Below, in pieces: positions 45,251 to 57,790 of a stretch of DNA of 64,000 nucleotides. Location of the stretch: assembly GCA_036936605.1 (NCBI GenBank), contig JAUPFV010000005.1, forward strand, positions 157,605,195 through 157,669,194. Reading direction: 5' to 3'. Position 1 is the stretch's first letter; the number at the start of each line of letters is the position of its first letter. Position numbers and translations under genes: made by a program. The notes below the pieces were generated by a model. That model was not told where the DNA came from. It saw nothing but the letters and a program-made list of their open reading frames with translations, and searched no databases. This DNA comes from Limnanthes douglasii subsp. nivea (taxonomy: Eukaryota > Streptophyta > Magnoliopsida > Brassicales > Limnanthaceae).

Positions 45251-46507
45251 TCAATATTGCTTCCCAAATTCATATTATATAATCTCTTATTCTCTTAACA
45301 GTGCTTAATGGCTTTCAAGCATGAAATTTCCTGACTAAAATTGCAGATTAATCTACTTTGAACAAGAAATCTTTCCTCAAGGTTGAATCAAAGCTATGTC
45401 TTCTTGAAGGTTGAAAGTATTGTCAAGTTTAATGTTGTATTCGTCACCTATTACTTTACAGAGGATCTGTTTTTATTTGAGTTCTTCATTGATTTTGCCG
45501 AGCTCCAGAAGATCAGTAGAGTTCTTCAGCTTTAGTGACATTAAGAATCTTATTGTTTTTAGAAGCTTGTAGTTTAAAATTAAAGTTTTTTTCAAATTTT
45601 GCGCCAAATCCAAAATTTGGCACCAATTGTAAACTCTTTTAAATTTAATCAAATATTCCATTTTGATAAAAACAAAATGCTTCTACTGTTTTCCTTTTAT
45701 TTTTTTATAATTATAAAAAATGATAATATTATAGAATTATAAAAAAATGAGGACATCATAGAATCATCTAATGAGGAACAGGACTAAGAAGCACATGTAT
45801 TTTTAGAAGAAGAAGGTAGAGGAAGAGTTGTTTATTTTGTTTGAGGTTATGAGGCTATATAACTTCTTATATGCTTTCTAATAAGTTTAATTCATTAGGA
45901 ACCACCCACCACTCAGTAATGATCTACTACTTTGATCACTGGTATGAGCGGAATCTAGGTAAAAAAATAGTTTGCATTTTCAAAAGGCTCTCTTTTGTTT
46001 TTGGTTTCGAAGTTGGAATAATAATTTTTAGTCTAAATGAAAAAATAAAAATATAACGACACAATTTTATTTTAATTTATTTAAAATTGGATAAATTTAG
46101 CTTCTCATTTATGCATTTTATTTAAGTTTTGTTGAAATATTCTACGATGTCTCTTACCATGTTTAAAATTCGAATCAGTGTTTTGAGGCGGTAGGTTCCA
46201 AGTTTAACTTGATAATAATTTTTTTTTCAAATATATAACAAAGATGATGAAAGATAATCAAGAAAAAATATAATTATGAATATATTGATTCTTGAAATCT
46301 CAAAACATGATAAGCATTTTCATCAACAATTTCAACATTTAACTATACACATTATATGTCATTCTCTCTCTCCACATCTATTATATTCGTTGCACATTTG
46401 AACATGTTGTCGTGTCCTAAATGTTAGTATACCTTTTTTTAATAACTTACGACGTAGTGACACTTAAACGTTCAAATGTTCTCATCACGTACTCGTCCAA
46501 TACAATT

Positions 46508-46705
46508 TTTATGATCTTTGTCTCGTATTTCTTTATGACCCTTGTCCGGTAACTTCTTTACGACTTTCTTCTCGTAATTCTCTATGACCCTCATCTGGTA
46601 TCCTCTTTATTGCTCTCATCTTGTACTTCTTTAATGACCATCGTTGTGTGCTTCTATTTATCATCGTCGTCTTATTCCACTCAATAACCCTCGTCATAAA
46701 GCCTT
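46508..46705 (+). repeat. Degenerate 24-25-bp minisatellite
   Basis: About eight units with the pattern TTTATGACCCTCGTCTCGTATCTTC: TTTATGATCTTTGTCTCGTA, TTTATGACCCTTGTCCGGTA, TTTACGACTTTCTTCTCGTA, TCTATGACCCTCATCTGGTA, TTTATTGCTCTCATCTTGTA, TTTAATGACCATCGTTGTGT and more diverged units. A related unit recurs near 46739. Confidence 0.75.
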
Positions 46706-47179
46706 TTTTTTATTTAAGATCTCCACCTTACATATTTTTGTATGACGTTCGTCTTGTATCCTCGTCTTATTCCACTTAACAACAACCTAATTTAATCATT
46801 TTAAACAAAAAAATAATATAACTTACATGAATAAAAAACGAAGCAAAACTTAGAAGACGAAGCAAAAAAATATCAAGTCAATTTTAAAAAACGTTCTAAA
46901 ACTTGAAAAAAACTTATAATCAAGTCAATTTTAAAGAGAATCGGAGTGTTGAAAGAACAAACATAAAAAATGTATAAGACATTAGAGAGGAACTGATATT
47001 TATAGTAGATTATGTTGTCTAAATAGATTTTGATAAGTTATATCCTTAAATACTCATTAATGATATTTATAGTGGGTTTCCTATAGTAACTTATTATTTA
47101 AAATAATATATTAAATTATATACGGTCAATAATTTTCATTTAAAAATTTTAAATACAAACAATCAAATAATTATAAAAA

Positions 47180-47183
<4 letters not shown>

Positions 47184-47221
<38 letters not shown>
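47184..47221. repeat. (TA)n microsatellite
   Basis: About 19 TA units. Confidence 0.95.
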
Positions 47222-47223
<2 letters not shown>

Positions 47224-47852
47224 AAAATTTTAAGAGCTTAAAAAATAAATTAAACTATGTAAGCAAACAATCATCCGAAATATTCAACATTCATTACCCT
47301 TAATTTTTTTATTCCATACGAAACAAGCAAATGAATGGGTGATCAGATTATATTAGTCAAATACTTATTTATCCTCTTCATTTTCGAAAAAAACCATAAA
47401 GGTTTTATTACAAAATTTTAATTTTTATAAAGTCCGCTGGACAAACTTATTACGGATAAAGATCCAAAATATTTGACTAATTTTCTTCCAAAATTATATA
47501 AATAAATATTTGAAAACATAAACTAAATCCGTAAAAGTGTCTCTCTGTATCGACCCTCTCCTTATTGACTCTTCGTTTTTAGAGTTTTAACCACCATAAT
47601 TCAAGTCGTTCATTAAGTTTACGATCAAAGCTTCCAAGTAATTCAAATAAAATCTATGCTAAAAACAGTAAGAAATTCTAGTTCCGATCATCTTCTTTTT
47701 CAAAAATATAGTTTAATTTTACAGTTTTTGATAAAACTAGGGTTTCATTGTAAGTTTTTTTATTTTTTCAGTTACTATAGTCATCATCTTCTTTATCTAT
47801 ATCAGTTTTGGGTGATTTACTATAGTTGAGTTATTCTTCTTCTTCTTCTTCA

Positions 47853-48440
47853 GAAGATGAGCATGTTATATTTACTATTGTTGTACAAAAACAAGATCCG
47901 TCTCCACCACAAGAAAGCTCTGATGTTAGTGTCGAAAACAAAGACACTACATCTAATATTTGTTGTGGAACGATACTATCCTAAGGGTACTATTGATGTT
48001 GTTATAGAAGACGAGCATGGTTTTTTTACTATTTTTGTACAAAAACAAGATCCACCTCCCCCACAAGAAAACTCTGATGATAGTGTCGAAAACAAAGACA
48101 CTACATCGAACGTTGTCATGGAAGGAGAATATCCTAAGGCTACTGATGTTGTTGAAGAACTGGTTGTTCATACTCATGTTGATATTAAAAAAAAACTCAT
48201 ACTATTGTTGATGTTGGTGTTAAAAACTAAGATGTTCCCCCTAATGATGTTGTGGAAGCACATGATCCTCATGTTACCATTGTGATCAAAGAGCAAGATC
48301 CTAATATTTTCGTAGTCAAAGAAGATTATTCTAGTGTTATGGGGAAAACAAGAAGGTTTCTAATGCAATAGAAGTGATACAAAATGTTGTTCAAGTATAT
48401 GTTATCGTGGACAAAAAAGTGATCTAGATAACTCAAAATT
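47853..48440 (+). pseudogene. Tandem coding repeats, 5' exon(s) of the MULE gene (copy B only)
   Basis: Two 154-bp units (from 47853 and 48007) encode nearly the same segment: EDEHVIFTIVVQKQDPSPPQ followed by ESSDVSVENKDTTSN, and EDEHGFFTIFVQKQDPPPPQ followed by ENSDDSVENKDTTSN. A third, more diverged unit (about 48246) reads EAHDPHVTIVIKEQDPN. Unit 1 is frameshifted after TTSN, while unit 2 runs on as VVMEGEYPKATDVVEELVVH. A pyrimidine-rich acceptor (…TTCTTCAG) precedes the first unit. The acidic, disordered-looking repeats lie upstream of the Ulp1-like exons on the same strand and are probably its N-terminal part. I know no named family for them. Confidence 0.45.
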
Positions 48441-48599
48441 TTCAAAAATACTTCTAAAAAACCTATGTATTTGGACATGTATTTGATTGTGTATGATCTT
48501 CTTTTTTGCTTAAATATTGTCATATTATAATAATTTTATTTATTTAATATCTTATATTTCATAATTGTCTGGTTTAGCATAATATATCATTTCTTATTT

Positions 48600-48715
48600 A
48601 TCAGACTTGCATTGGTTTCACATCTATCACAGTTCCTAATGGTTTAGCATCTATCATAGTTACTATGGTTTCGCAACTATCATATTTACCCTTGTTTCAG
48701 ATCTAATGTAGAATT
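48600..48715 (+). repeat. CATCTATCAT-type motif cluster (copy B, intronic)
   Basis: CACATCTATCACAGTT, AGCATCTATCATAGTT, CGCAACTATCATATTT and a partial unit, spaced about 30-35 bp, between two coding-like stretches of the Ulp1-like gene. Confidence 0.65.
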
Positions 48716-48729
48716 TTTTTTTTGTAAAG

Positions 48730-50170
48730 GATCATGTCGCTGAAGTCTAAGAAATCAAAATGCCAACAATCAGCGACTTAGATCCAACTTGTAAGAAGGA
48801 AATTATCAATATTGAAAATGATTTACACAAGAAACAAGCAAGTGAATTATCTTTTCTCTCATTTATAATCTTTATATCTAATCTATAGTCTTTTATCTCA
48901 ACTCTAATATATTCTCACACATGTAACTGTCTCTCATTCATCTGATTTTTCATAATATGGTTTAACATCTATCATAGTTCCCCTGGTTTACTATAATATC
49001 ATTTCTCGTCTATCATCGTTGTCATGGTTTAGCAGCTATCATATTTTCCCTGGTTTAGCATAATATATCGTTTCTTATCTATCATAGTTGCATGGATTTC
49101 ACATCTATCATAGTTGTATTGGTTTTGTATAATATATTATTTCTCGTCTATCATAGTTGCACTGATTTTACATTTATCACACTTTACAAAGTTTCACTGG
49201 TTTCGCATCTTACACAGTTTCCTATAGTGTTTCCTGGTAATTTAGCCTAATATGCTGGTTTTTGCATTTTTGCATAAAGAGTTGGATGAAGGCCCATCAT
49301 TTGAACCATATTTGAATCTTACTAAATATCAACTCCCTGATAAACTCCCTGGAATAGAAATTATCAAAACAATAGTGTCCATTTACAAATAAAGCAATGG
49401 AAGAAATTGACATAGAGAAATAGTACGTATTAGAAATGATTTAAAAAAGAGAAAAACATGGAGATCTAACATTATGGTCAGTTTCATATATAACAGGATA
49501 TAATATTTTTGTTAGTAATATGATGAAGATATTAAGTGAAGATGAGATCGATTCTAAGGTAAAAGTTAAATTTACATTTATTTTATTTTTTCTCATTACA
49601 CAAATAAACTAACCCTTAGCTTCAAATTCTGATAACATATAGGTAATAGACGGTTATATGTATATCTACCTTAAACCATACAATTTTCAAATACCAGTTG
49701 CTATTTTTATAGGAAAATATATTCTAGTAAGATTCATATCTGGAAGCATAATGGTAAAAATCATATACTTTTACAACACATGTATTAATTAAAAAAAAGT
49801 TTATAAATATTATTACTTCAAAGTAGCACTCGCTAAACCAAAATATGGATGTAACACAATATGCTGATGATAAGCTACAATGCCTCCAAGAATCTTACAT
49901 ATTCGTTCCACTTCTAACACAAGCACACCGAGGGGAAATTTCCAATTGGACATTACTGGTAATAGATATCGGAAATAGAGCAACGATAAATCTAGAACCT
50001 ATTGCCAAGACATTCAAATCCAACAAAAAGAAGTGCATAAATATTGGTAAGTGTCTCTCATCTAATATACTTTTCTCCCATATATATATATATATATATA
50101 TATATTTCTCATGTAATTTATTTGTATGACTATTAACTTACAGATTCAATACCTCCAAAGCAAAAATAGT
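48730..50170 (+). pseudogene. Ulp1-like (C48) protease relic of a MULE, copy B
   Basis: Exon-like parts: 48730-48850 (MPTISDLDPTCKKEIINIEN, preceded by an acceptor TTTTTGTAAAG); about 49284-49557 (KELDEGPSFEPYLNLTKYQL ... EDEIDSK); 49641-49790 (VIDGYMYIYL; copy B reads GKYILVRFISGS where copy A has a stop); and 49840-50046 (SYIFVPLLTQ, NWTLLVIDIGNRATINLEP). The donor GTAAGT is at 50047 and the acceptor is at about 50143. It is better preserved than copy A, but the catalytic His position is still Asn and the Cys block is not found. It lies divergent from the MULE transposase at 52222. Confidence 0.5.
48950..49260 (+). repeat. CATCTATCAT-type motif cluster (copy B, second intron)
   Basis: About seven copies (AACATCTATCATAGTT, CTCGTCTATCATCGTT, AGCAGCTATCATATTT, CTTATCTATCATAGTTG, CACATCTATCATAGTTG, CTCGTCTATCATAGTTG, TACATTTATCACAC), each followed by (T/A)TGGTTT-like sequence. 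Copy A's 3875-3990 corresponds to the last part. Confidence 0.75.
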
Positions 50171-50469
50171 TTACCAACAAAATCAAACATAAATATAGTA
50201 TGTCCAATAAAAATTCTTAAAATAAAGGAACAGTTGATTGTGGGTAATAGTCTGTGATTACTTTGAACTTAGCCTTACTAAACCTCGTGACATTGCATGA
50301 ACAAGAAGATAAAAAATATTTTACATGTTTCTTAATGAAGATAACATTAACAGATTTTGGGACGATTATTTATGATGTTTGCTGTAATGTTTTTTGTAAT
50401 ATTTCTTGTAATGTTTGTTATAGTGTTTCTTCACAATCAATATAATTTATTACAATATTGAATTATTTT

Positions 50470-50725
50470 ACAAGCGTATCACATCTATCACTATGTATCT
50501 ATATGTAGTATGATATCTTATATATATATATAAATGCATTGGTTTCACATCTATTGTATTTTTTTGTTGGCTTGGTTTCGCATTTATCAAATATATAAAT
50601 GCAAAGTTCACACCTATCGTTACTTTTATTGGTCTGGTTTTGCATCTATCGTTATTTTTGTATGCATGGTTCTACATCTATCTGGTCTATCAATATTTTT
50701 ATTAGCTAGTTTTTGCATCATCAGG
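50470..50725 (+). repeat. CATCTATCAT-type motif cluster (copy B)
   Basis: Counterpart of 5220-5480, with the same order of degenerate units. Confidence 0.65.
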
Positions 50726-51041
50726 TCTAATTATTTTTCTTCAATGAGTTAATATTTAGGAAATTTCTCTGTTTTTGTAATTATCATCCTCCTATCTATT
50801 TTGTTAAATCAAAATTTTAACTAGTGTTTATAATTTGATTTATGATTTACTTATATTATTAGACAAAAGTAGATATAACTCATGATAATGCTAAAAATAA
50901 TAATTAGTCAATGTCCACGCTGCTAAACTTTTTAACTATCTATTTCGTTATTTTAGGCTTTCATACATAAAAAATGTTATTTTAAAAAATGGCACGTATA
51001 ATTAATTATATTTCAAATGATGAGTTCATGTATGGTGATTT

Positions 51042-51368
51042 GTCCCCACTCCATTTGCTCCGGAAAGAAGGGAAAATTGGAAGCTAACAACGATAGAAGA
51101 ATTTTCTTTATCTTTTTTTTTATGATATTACTTCTTTTGCTCATGAACATTATTTTCTTGAACGTTTCAAACTTTCTCAAGATGAGGAGGATTAAAATGA
51201 GGATCATGTTTCTGTCCATTAAAAAGAAAGATGGAACATACTATATTTGAAGAAGAGGAAGATGCTAAAGAGCTGGAGGAAGAAGAGTCTGAATAAAAAG
51301 AATATGGAGAAGAGGAAGAAGATTATGACCAAGAAGACTCTGAAGACTCTGAAGAAGAGTCTGACTAA
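51042..51368 (+). pseudogene. Unrecognised coding-like stretch with acidic tail (copy B)
   Basis: Counterpart of 5798-6126. A T-run difference near 51110-51120 shifts the first part out of frame. The Glu/Asp/Ser-rich end (EEEEDYDQEDSEDSEEESD) is conserved. Confidence 0.35.
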
Positions 51369-51679
51369 AAGCTAAATAAAGGCTCTGTATTTACTTTTTG
51401 TTGTTTGTATGTTCTTGTTTTTACTTTTTGTTGTCCATAATGTTTATGTATGCTCCTACTAAAAAGAGTCTACCTCTGAGTCTAACTAAGAGACTCTGTT
51501 TTTACTATTTGTTTTCAGTTTGTGTTCTATTGAACTTTCATTTTTTTTTTCACTTTTTTCATTATAAAGTTTATGAACTTGAATGAATTTATTTCTCCTT
51601 TTATTTGTTTTCACCCATCTATCAAGAAGAGTCACTAAGAAATATCTGACCAATTTAACATCTATTTAATTCATGTAAT

Positions 51680-52215
51680 TTGATTATGATAGGTATTACA
51701 TCTATCACCACAAAAAATGTATTTGATAATAACCTGGTTTAGCATCTATCAGACCAATGTATTTGGTTATCCAAGATTTCGCATCTATCATAACCTAATA
51801 TATTTGGTTATAACTAAGTTTAACATCTATTAAAACCATGTATTTGGTTATGGAAAGTTTCTCATCTATCATAACCAAATTTATTTTGTTATAATATGTT
51901 TCACATCCATCAGACCAATGTATTTGGTTATAACCTCGTTTTGCGTATATCAAACTCATGTTTATTGGTTATAACATGTTTTTCGTCTAGCATGTATCAC
52001 AAAGGTTATGCATCTATCATGTATCATACCAAATTTCTTATCTTTCATTATCCATCTATCATTTTAGTTATACTGTCAGGTTGCGCATCTATCATATTAA
52101 TTATGTAAGGTTTCACATCTATCATTTTACTTATACCGTCAGGTTGCGCATCTATCATATTAATTATGCAAGTTTTCGCATCTATCGTATTTTATCCATG
52201 CATAGTTTCGCAGTT
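51680..52215 (+). repeat. Main CATCTATCAT-type motif array (copy B)
   Basis: Counterpart of 6440-6960, with the same units in order and a handful of point differences (e.g. TTTTTCGTCTAGC for TTTTTCATCTAGC). Confidence 0.85.
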
Positions 52216-52221
52216 TTATAT

Positions 52222-53375
52222 CTAACATAAGAAAAATAACATGTTTTGCAATATAAAAACCGCACGTACCAAAACCTCACGATCATTGCCATCTTTAGCT
52301 ATGGCAGATAGCAAAACCCATTTATATATCCCCGTTAAACAAATTTCATCAATAAATAAAATTGGACGACAAGAATTGAAACCATGGAGACAAGAACCGA
52401 ATGCTACAAAATAATGCTTGAACACATTGATTTCTAAAATATACTCCAGTATATAATCACTGTTGCTATTAATAATCTTCTATGATTTGAAATAAGTCTT
52501 AAGTAGTTTAAAGGAAGTAGAACTATCTCTATATATAACCATCTTAGCTTTCTCCAAAGTAAGCCACGAAACATAGAAAAATATATAAACCGTAGTTATT
52601 TTTTAAAAATGATTTCACACTTGTAGCTGAAACATCAAAATTCCTCCTAACAATATATCATTTGCAATCAAATAAAAAAACAAATGATTTCTATTTTCTT
52701 TGAAAAAACTAGTCCCACAAGTATGAGGTTTGTCATACTTTTTAATAATAACAAAACAAATTGACTTATTTTTTTAGCATAAAGTCTTCAAAGACAACCT
52801 TTTGAGTATTTTATCGTGCAATAAACAATTACTTTTTGTTTATTATTATGTAGATATTTGAAAGTAAAACCTTATTGTAAAGCCAACCTACTAATCGCTA
52901 ATTTTGTATATATTGCACCCTCTTCAAAAACTTATCCAACTCCACTAATTTCATTAACCCAACCAACAATAGCAAGTAGTTTTTTCTTGTGAACAATAAT
53001 ATTGACACCAGAACTTTGACTAGTTTCTCCACAAATAAAATCTTCATTTGAAGCTTCAAAAAAAATATGGGCAGTTTCTCTAACATTATCGCCAACAACA
53101 ACATCACCTTCAACATTAATAGTAATACTTGGAACAACCAAAGTATCAATAACTTATGCCAAAGCAACTAAATCACCATCACAACCTAAAATAAAGTTTC
53201 AAGGTCACCGCAACAGTATCTTAATCTGAATTTACTCTGAACCAATGAATCATATCTATTTAAAACAAAATTAATAATATCTTCAAAATCATAAAAAAAG
53301 ACAAAGATCACAGATTCCATATTTGCCATTTAGTTTAAAAATACACAGTCAACTTCTAGACATTGTGTACCTGTA
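52222..53375 (-). pseudogene. MULE transposase relic, copy B
   Basis: Counterpart of 6979-8130 on minus. The DDE block reads GFNSCRPILFIDEICLTGIY, where the Pro in RP is closer to the family pattern than in copy A. It is truncated at the same place after the first catalytic Asp, so the loss of the rest predates the duplication. Confidence 0.7.
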
Positions 53376-53409
53376 TTCGACAATTCAAAACACTAAAAAT
53401 ACTAAACAA

Positions 53410-53640
53410 CTCACACCTATCATAACAGAAAATGCACAAGGTTTGCACCTAACATTATAGAAAATGCATAGGTTTTGCACCTAACATTATAGAAAATAAT
53501 AAGTTTCGCATGTATCAGTACATAAAATACACATTCGCAACTAGTAAAAAATAATAGGTTGTGCAATTATCGTTACAGAAAAATGCACATGTTTTGCAAC
53601 TTATAGTACCTAAATTAAACAAGTTTGGCATCTAGCAAGA
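53410..53640 (+). repeat. CATCTATCAT-type motif cluster (copy B, last)
   Basis: Counterpart of 8150-8400, same orientation and spacing. Confidence 0.65.
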
Positions 53641-54412
53641 CTGTATCTTTTTCGTACCAGTCGTCTTCTTCGTTTACACTGTAACAACTTTCTCAACCAT
53701 GTTTTCCATAAAAAACTAAAAAACTACACTAAAAAAGACTAAAACTTAAAACAATACAACATTTCGACTACAACTTCAAAGTAAAAACAGATGAAATACC
53801 AAAAATCATAAATAACACAGAGACAAAAGCTCAATAACAAATCTGCAAAAAAATTGAGTAACATGAAACAAAAATAAAAAGTAAAACATTAAAATCAAAT
53901 AAATACACAATCAAAAGAAAAGACAAAGAATTGAAAGGAAACTGAATCGCACATGATATACTACTATAGATCATAAATCCTAAGAAGAGAAGGAAAAATA
54001 AAAAAAGTTCAAATAAAAAATATAAAAAAATCGTAGAGTTAAATAAGTCTTTTTTAAAAATATAGATATTAAATAGATAATAATTTAATTCTTAAGTATT
54101 AGTCGATATGAGACTCTTAAATTATCTTAATTATTTATTTTTATACAAAACAAATAAAAATATCGACATTTATTAAATTTGTGATAGGGTTTTGTTATCC
54201 GGTGCTTTTTAACACCGAATAGTAAAACATTTATTTTGTTTAATGGTTAGTGAAGTAGTAATGACAAATTTTATATATCTTTGTATGGACGTAACTATAT
54301 GTTTTGTCATTAATAAATATTGTGATATTCAACTTACTCAGATTACTAATATATTATCCATTAAATTATAAATTTTGTAAGATAAATGGGTAGTAATAAT
54401 AAAATTTTCAAT

Positions 54413-54427
<15 letters not shown>

Positions 54428-54445
<18 letters not shown>
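54428..54445 (+). repeat. (TTA)6 microsatellite, short allele of 9185-9301
   Basis: Six TTA units preceded by an AAT run at the site where copy A has 39 units. Confidence 0.95.
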
Positions 54446-54446
<1 letters not shown>

Positions 54447-54730
54447 ATTTTAGATTATTTTATATTATTAAATCAATTTAAATTATTATTTTTCTAAATC
54501 GTATTATATGACTAAAAAAATCACTTCTAAGTTTTTGTTTTTAAAATTAATAACGTAACTATCTTTTTATTCAATATTAATTTACCTGTAATATATTTTT
54601 AATCAATTATTAATATATTACTTATTAAATCTAAATTTTATTAAATTAATATGTAATTAAAAAATCATACTATTAGTTTTTCTAAGTTGATTTTAAACTA
54701 TTAAATAAATTCGTGATGTTATTTTTTTTC

Positions 54731-54862
54731 GGAGGAAACCTGCAGCCGCTACTCAGAGTGCAATGAGTGCGCACAGGGTAAACCCTCAGTCTGACACGAT
54801 GGCCAGGTTCAACCGAGAAAGCGTATGTGCCATACTCAACCAACTCGGCTACCCCCTTGGGG
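54731..54862 (-). mobile_element. Internally deleted SINE (Au-like), copy B
   Basis: Same insertion as 9583-9717, with the same flanking direct repeats (TTCGTGATGTTATTTTT / TTCGTGGTGTTATTTTT) and the same internal deletion. It is therefore inherited with the duplication. Confidence 0.85.
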
Positions 54863-54916
54863 TTCGTGGTGTTATTTTTGTTTATATAAAAGTTATCATA
54901 TTTTGTGGATAAAAAT

Positions 54917-55273
54917 TGATATGAAAATAGGTTTTTAAGGATTAATTTGTAAATAATGTTAATTCAGGGACTTAACTGTAATTAGTGTAAGTTTTGTCCT
55001 TAATTTGTGAATGACGTAAATTTTAGGAGACAACTATAACTTTGTATAATTTGTAAGGACGCAATAGCAATTAGTCCATTTTTGTAACAGATTCAATTTA
55101 AGACTAAGTCTTGGCTCCTCTATATAAAGGACCAGACTACTCTAATAAAGGTTTGAACACTTTTACTTGAAACTCATTTTTACTTGTGTTTTCTCTCTCT
55201 AAAAACTCTTAAGCATTTTCTCTCTCTAGAATTTTCCCTTAGCAATTTACTAGAACAAAATCAAACCTCATCA
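54917..55273 (+). repeat. 5' LTR of the Tat element, copy B
   Basis: 357 bp, TATA box TATATAAA at 55121-55128. It differs from the copy A 5' LTR at about five positions by eye. The primer-binding site follows at 55277-55296 (TGACGACTTCACTAGGGACT), with two further changes from copy A. Confidence 0.9.
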
Positions 55274-55372
55274 AATTGACGACTTCACTAGGGACTGAAT
55301 AAGAAAAATCAGTAGCTTATTCTGTTCGAAAGTGATATTATTCAGTGGTATTCTTTGACTATAATTCATAAG

Positions 55373-57210
55373 ATGAATCCTGAAAATAATAATCCTACGC
55401 TTCAATCGACGATAGAAACTCTGAGAGATGATTTGCAAAAGAATGTGACTGCTGGGAATAAAACTGATGGATCGTCTCCGGTTCAAGTTCGATCTGATGT
55501 TGAGACAATAATGAATCAACTTCTAGATAAAATCAATGCTTTGAATGAAAAATATGAACGAAGGGAGCAAGAGATACTTTATGCTAGAATTAGATCTGAA
55601 GTTAGATAAGAAATTGAAAAAACCGATGTGGAAGGTCAGCCAGATCAATCTTTTGATGATAGACATGCTAAGTCTGAGCATAAAAAAACACGTTTTGTGT
55701 CTCCTAAAGAGCGATATTCGTCTCGAAAGAAGAAAAAAGATAAACACAAATTGATAACTTCCAGTGATGGGGAAGTAGCAAGTTCAGCCTCGGGATATAA
55801 AAGGCATAGAGGTTCTTCGAAAGGGGAATCAAAAAGAGATTATTCGAGGAGGTATAAAAAGGAGAGCAAGTCTAAGAATGCTCCTCGATCGACTTGGCAT
55901 GATCGAATCAGTATGCTGAAACTGATAGGAATTTATATGTCACAATGGGGACCGATGACCAATACGTTCAAGGCGTTGATTGGAGAAATTCTCCATTAAT
56001 AGATGAAATTCATTCCATGATGCTTCTGAAGCGTATTGAGATTTCAAAGGTTGAAAAGTTCAACGGGATGCAAGATCCCGATGATCACATCGATCAAATT
56101 CAAAAATTATATGATGAATTTCGAGGATGAAGACCGGCTTGTGTGTCGCGCTTTTTCTCAAACTTTTAAAGGAACAACTCTCAAATGGTACAACAGGATT
56201 CCGAGGGGGTCCATATCAAATTTCAGGGATTTTTATACTGCTTTTCGAAGGCAGTTTGTGGGAAGCAAAGAGATGAGAGCTAATGGTGATACAATTATTC
56301 AGTGCAAGCAGACACCGGGAGAAAAATTGAAAGACTATACCAAGAGATTTATATTAACCAAGGCTAGTTTGGACAACTGTGAAGAAAATGTGGCGCTGGC
56401 AGCTTTTTGCCAGGGTTTATTGCGAGGGGATCTGGCTAATAAAACGACAAAGAGAAGGGTTTGACTTTTGGAGCGTTTCAGGCTTAAGTCGAGGATCAAA
56501 TCAAGGTTGAAGAGTCTAGTAGAGTCCGAGATGAACCAACTAATACTCCGAAAAATTCGGGACAGGCAGCCAATAATCAGGGGAAAGCCTCGAATGAAAA
56601 TAACAATGGTAATATGAATAATCAGCAGTCGAGGCAGAAGAACAGCAATTTTCCTTCTCGGAGTTTTGGCTATTCGAACCACACTCTATCTAACAATTAC
56701 AACAGGCCTAGGCCAAATACATGGGTCAGGCCAAAGTACTATGCTGATTTGACAGAGTGTGTTTCTGTCATTTGGGATAAAACTAAGAATTCTGTGAACT
56801 TTAGGAAACCAGCTCCTATCAGTAGACCGGGGGAAGAAATGAATGATAAATTTTGTATGTATCATGATGATATTGGGCATGATATGAATGATTGTATTTC
56901 TTTGAAAAAAGAAATCCAATATTTGATTGAGAATAGAAAGCTCTTGACTTATGTGAAGTCACATGGGAGTGCATCGAAGAATAATGGTGCATCAACTTCG
57001 AAGGCTGCACCGCCAGCTGAGAATTTGATGATTATGGATTCACAGGTTGAATTATTTGATGCTTCTAATGAATACGTTAAAAAGGATCCGAACAGGTTAC
57101 TTCTGATGGCAGTCGAGGAGCCTGCCGAGGTTGTTTCTGTAGAAAAGGGCGTGTTCGGGAATTATGCAAGTTTTTTTAATCGTTGGCAATTTTTGGGGGC
57201 GATTCGATGA
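55373..57210 (+). pseudogene. Tat gag (copy B)
   Basis: Start ATG 55373. It has a private stop (TAA where copy A has CAA) at about 55607, but keeps seven A's near 55683 and so reads through where copy A shifts. The shared frame breaks at about 55985 and 56128 remain. The later part, 56614-57210, is open in one frame of 198 residues (copy A has TAG near 11609) and includes FCMYHDDIGHDMNDC. Confidence 0.85.
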
Positions 57211-57339
57211 CTGAAAATTCAGACAGTTCGAGGAAAAAGCATGTTGTCAATTTGACAACTCAAATTGAAGGGAGAATGTCAACACATTTATATGGAAAGA
57301 AAGATATTCCTTTCATTTTGTCTGATGAATATGATTTGA

Positions 57340-57790
57340 GATGCTATGGTAATTGGAGCTGAGGTTGCTGGCGTTGAAATTCGACGTGTGTTGATTGACA
57401 CTTGTACTTCTGCTAATGTCCTTTTTAAGTCTACCTATGATAGGATGATAAACCCACTTCAGATTACTCAATCAGATCTTACAATTATCGGATTCACGGG
57501 TGTACCAGCTCGTGTTGTTTGAGAATTCGAGGGAGAAGTCAGTTTGGGAAAATGGCCATTCAAGAAAAAGGTCCAGGTACTCTTTGTGGTGGTGGACTGT
57601 CCCACAAGTTATAATGCTATTCTTAGAAGATCATGGCTTTCGAGAATGTATGGGGTGGTTTCAACAGTTCATCAATGCTTTAAGTACGTGGTTGGAGAGA
57701 GAGTTGGAGTGGTTCGAGGCGATCAAAAGGTTGCCAGAGAATGCTATGCCACTGCGCTTCGGGTCTGAGGATCCAGCAGTGAAGATTTGA
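57340..57790 (+). pseudogene. Tat protease region (copy B)
   Basis: Same D-T-C in place of D-T-G as copy A. A private TGA at about 57520 (copy A has GGA) and a GA insertion near 57700 break it further. Confidence 0.75.

Larger units (their letters stand above)
45251..47852. other. Unknown AT-rich DNA present only in copy B
   Basis: No recognisable gene. It contains a degenerate 24-25-bp minisatellite (46508-46705), a (TA)n run (47184-47221), and a C/T-rich stretch ending CTTCTTCTTCTTCTTCAG (47835-47852), a plausible splice acceptor for the coding repeats that follow. The small frames at 45473-45661 and 45871-46056 have no family similarity that I can see. Confidence 0.5.
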
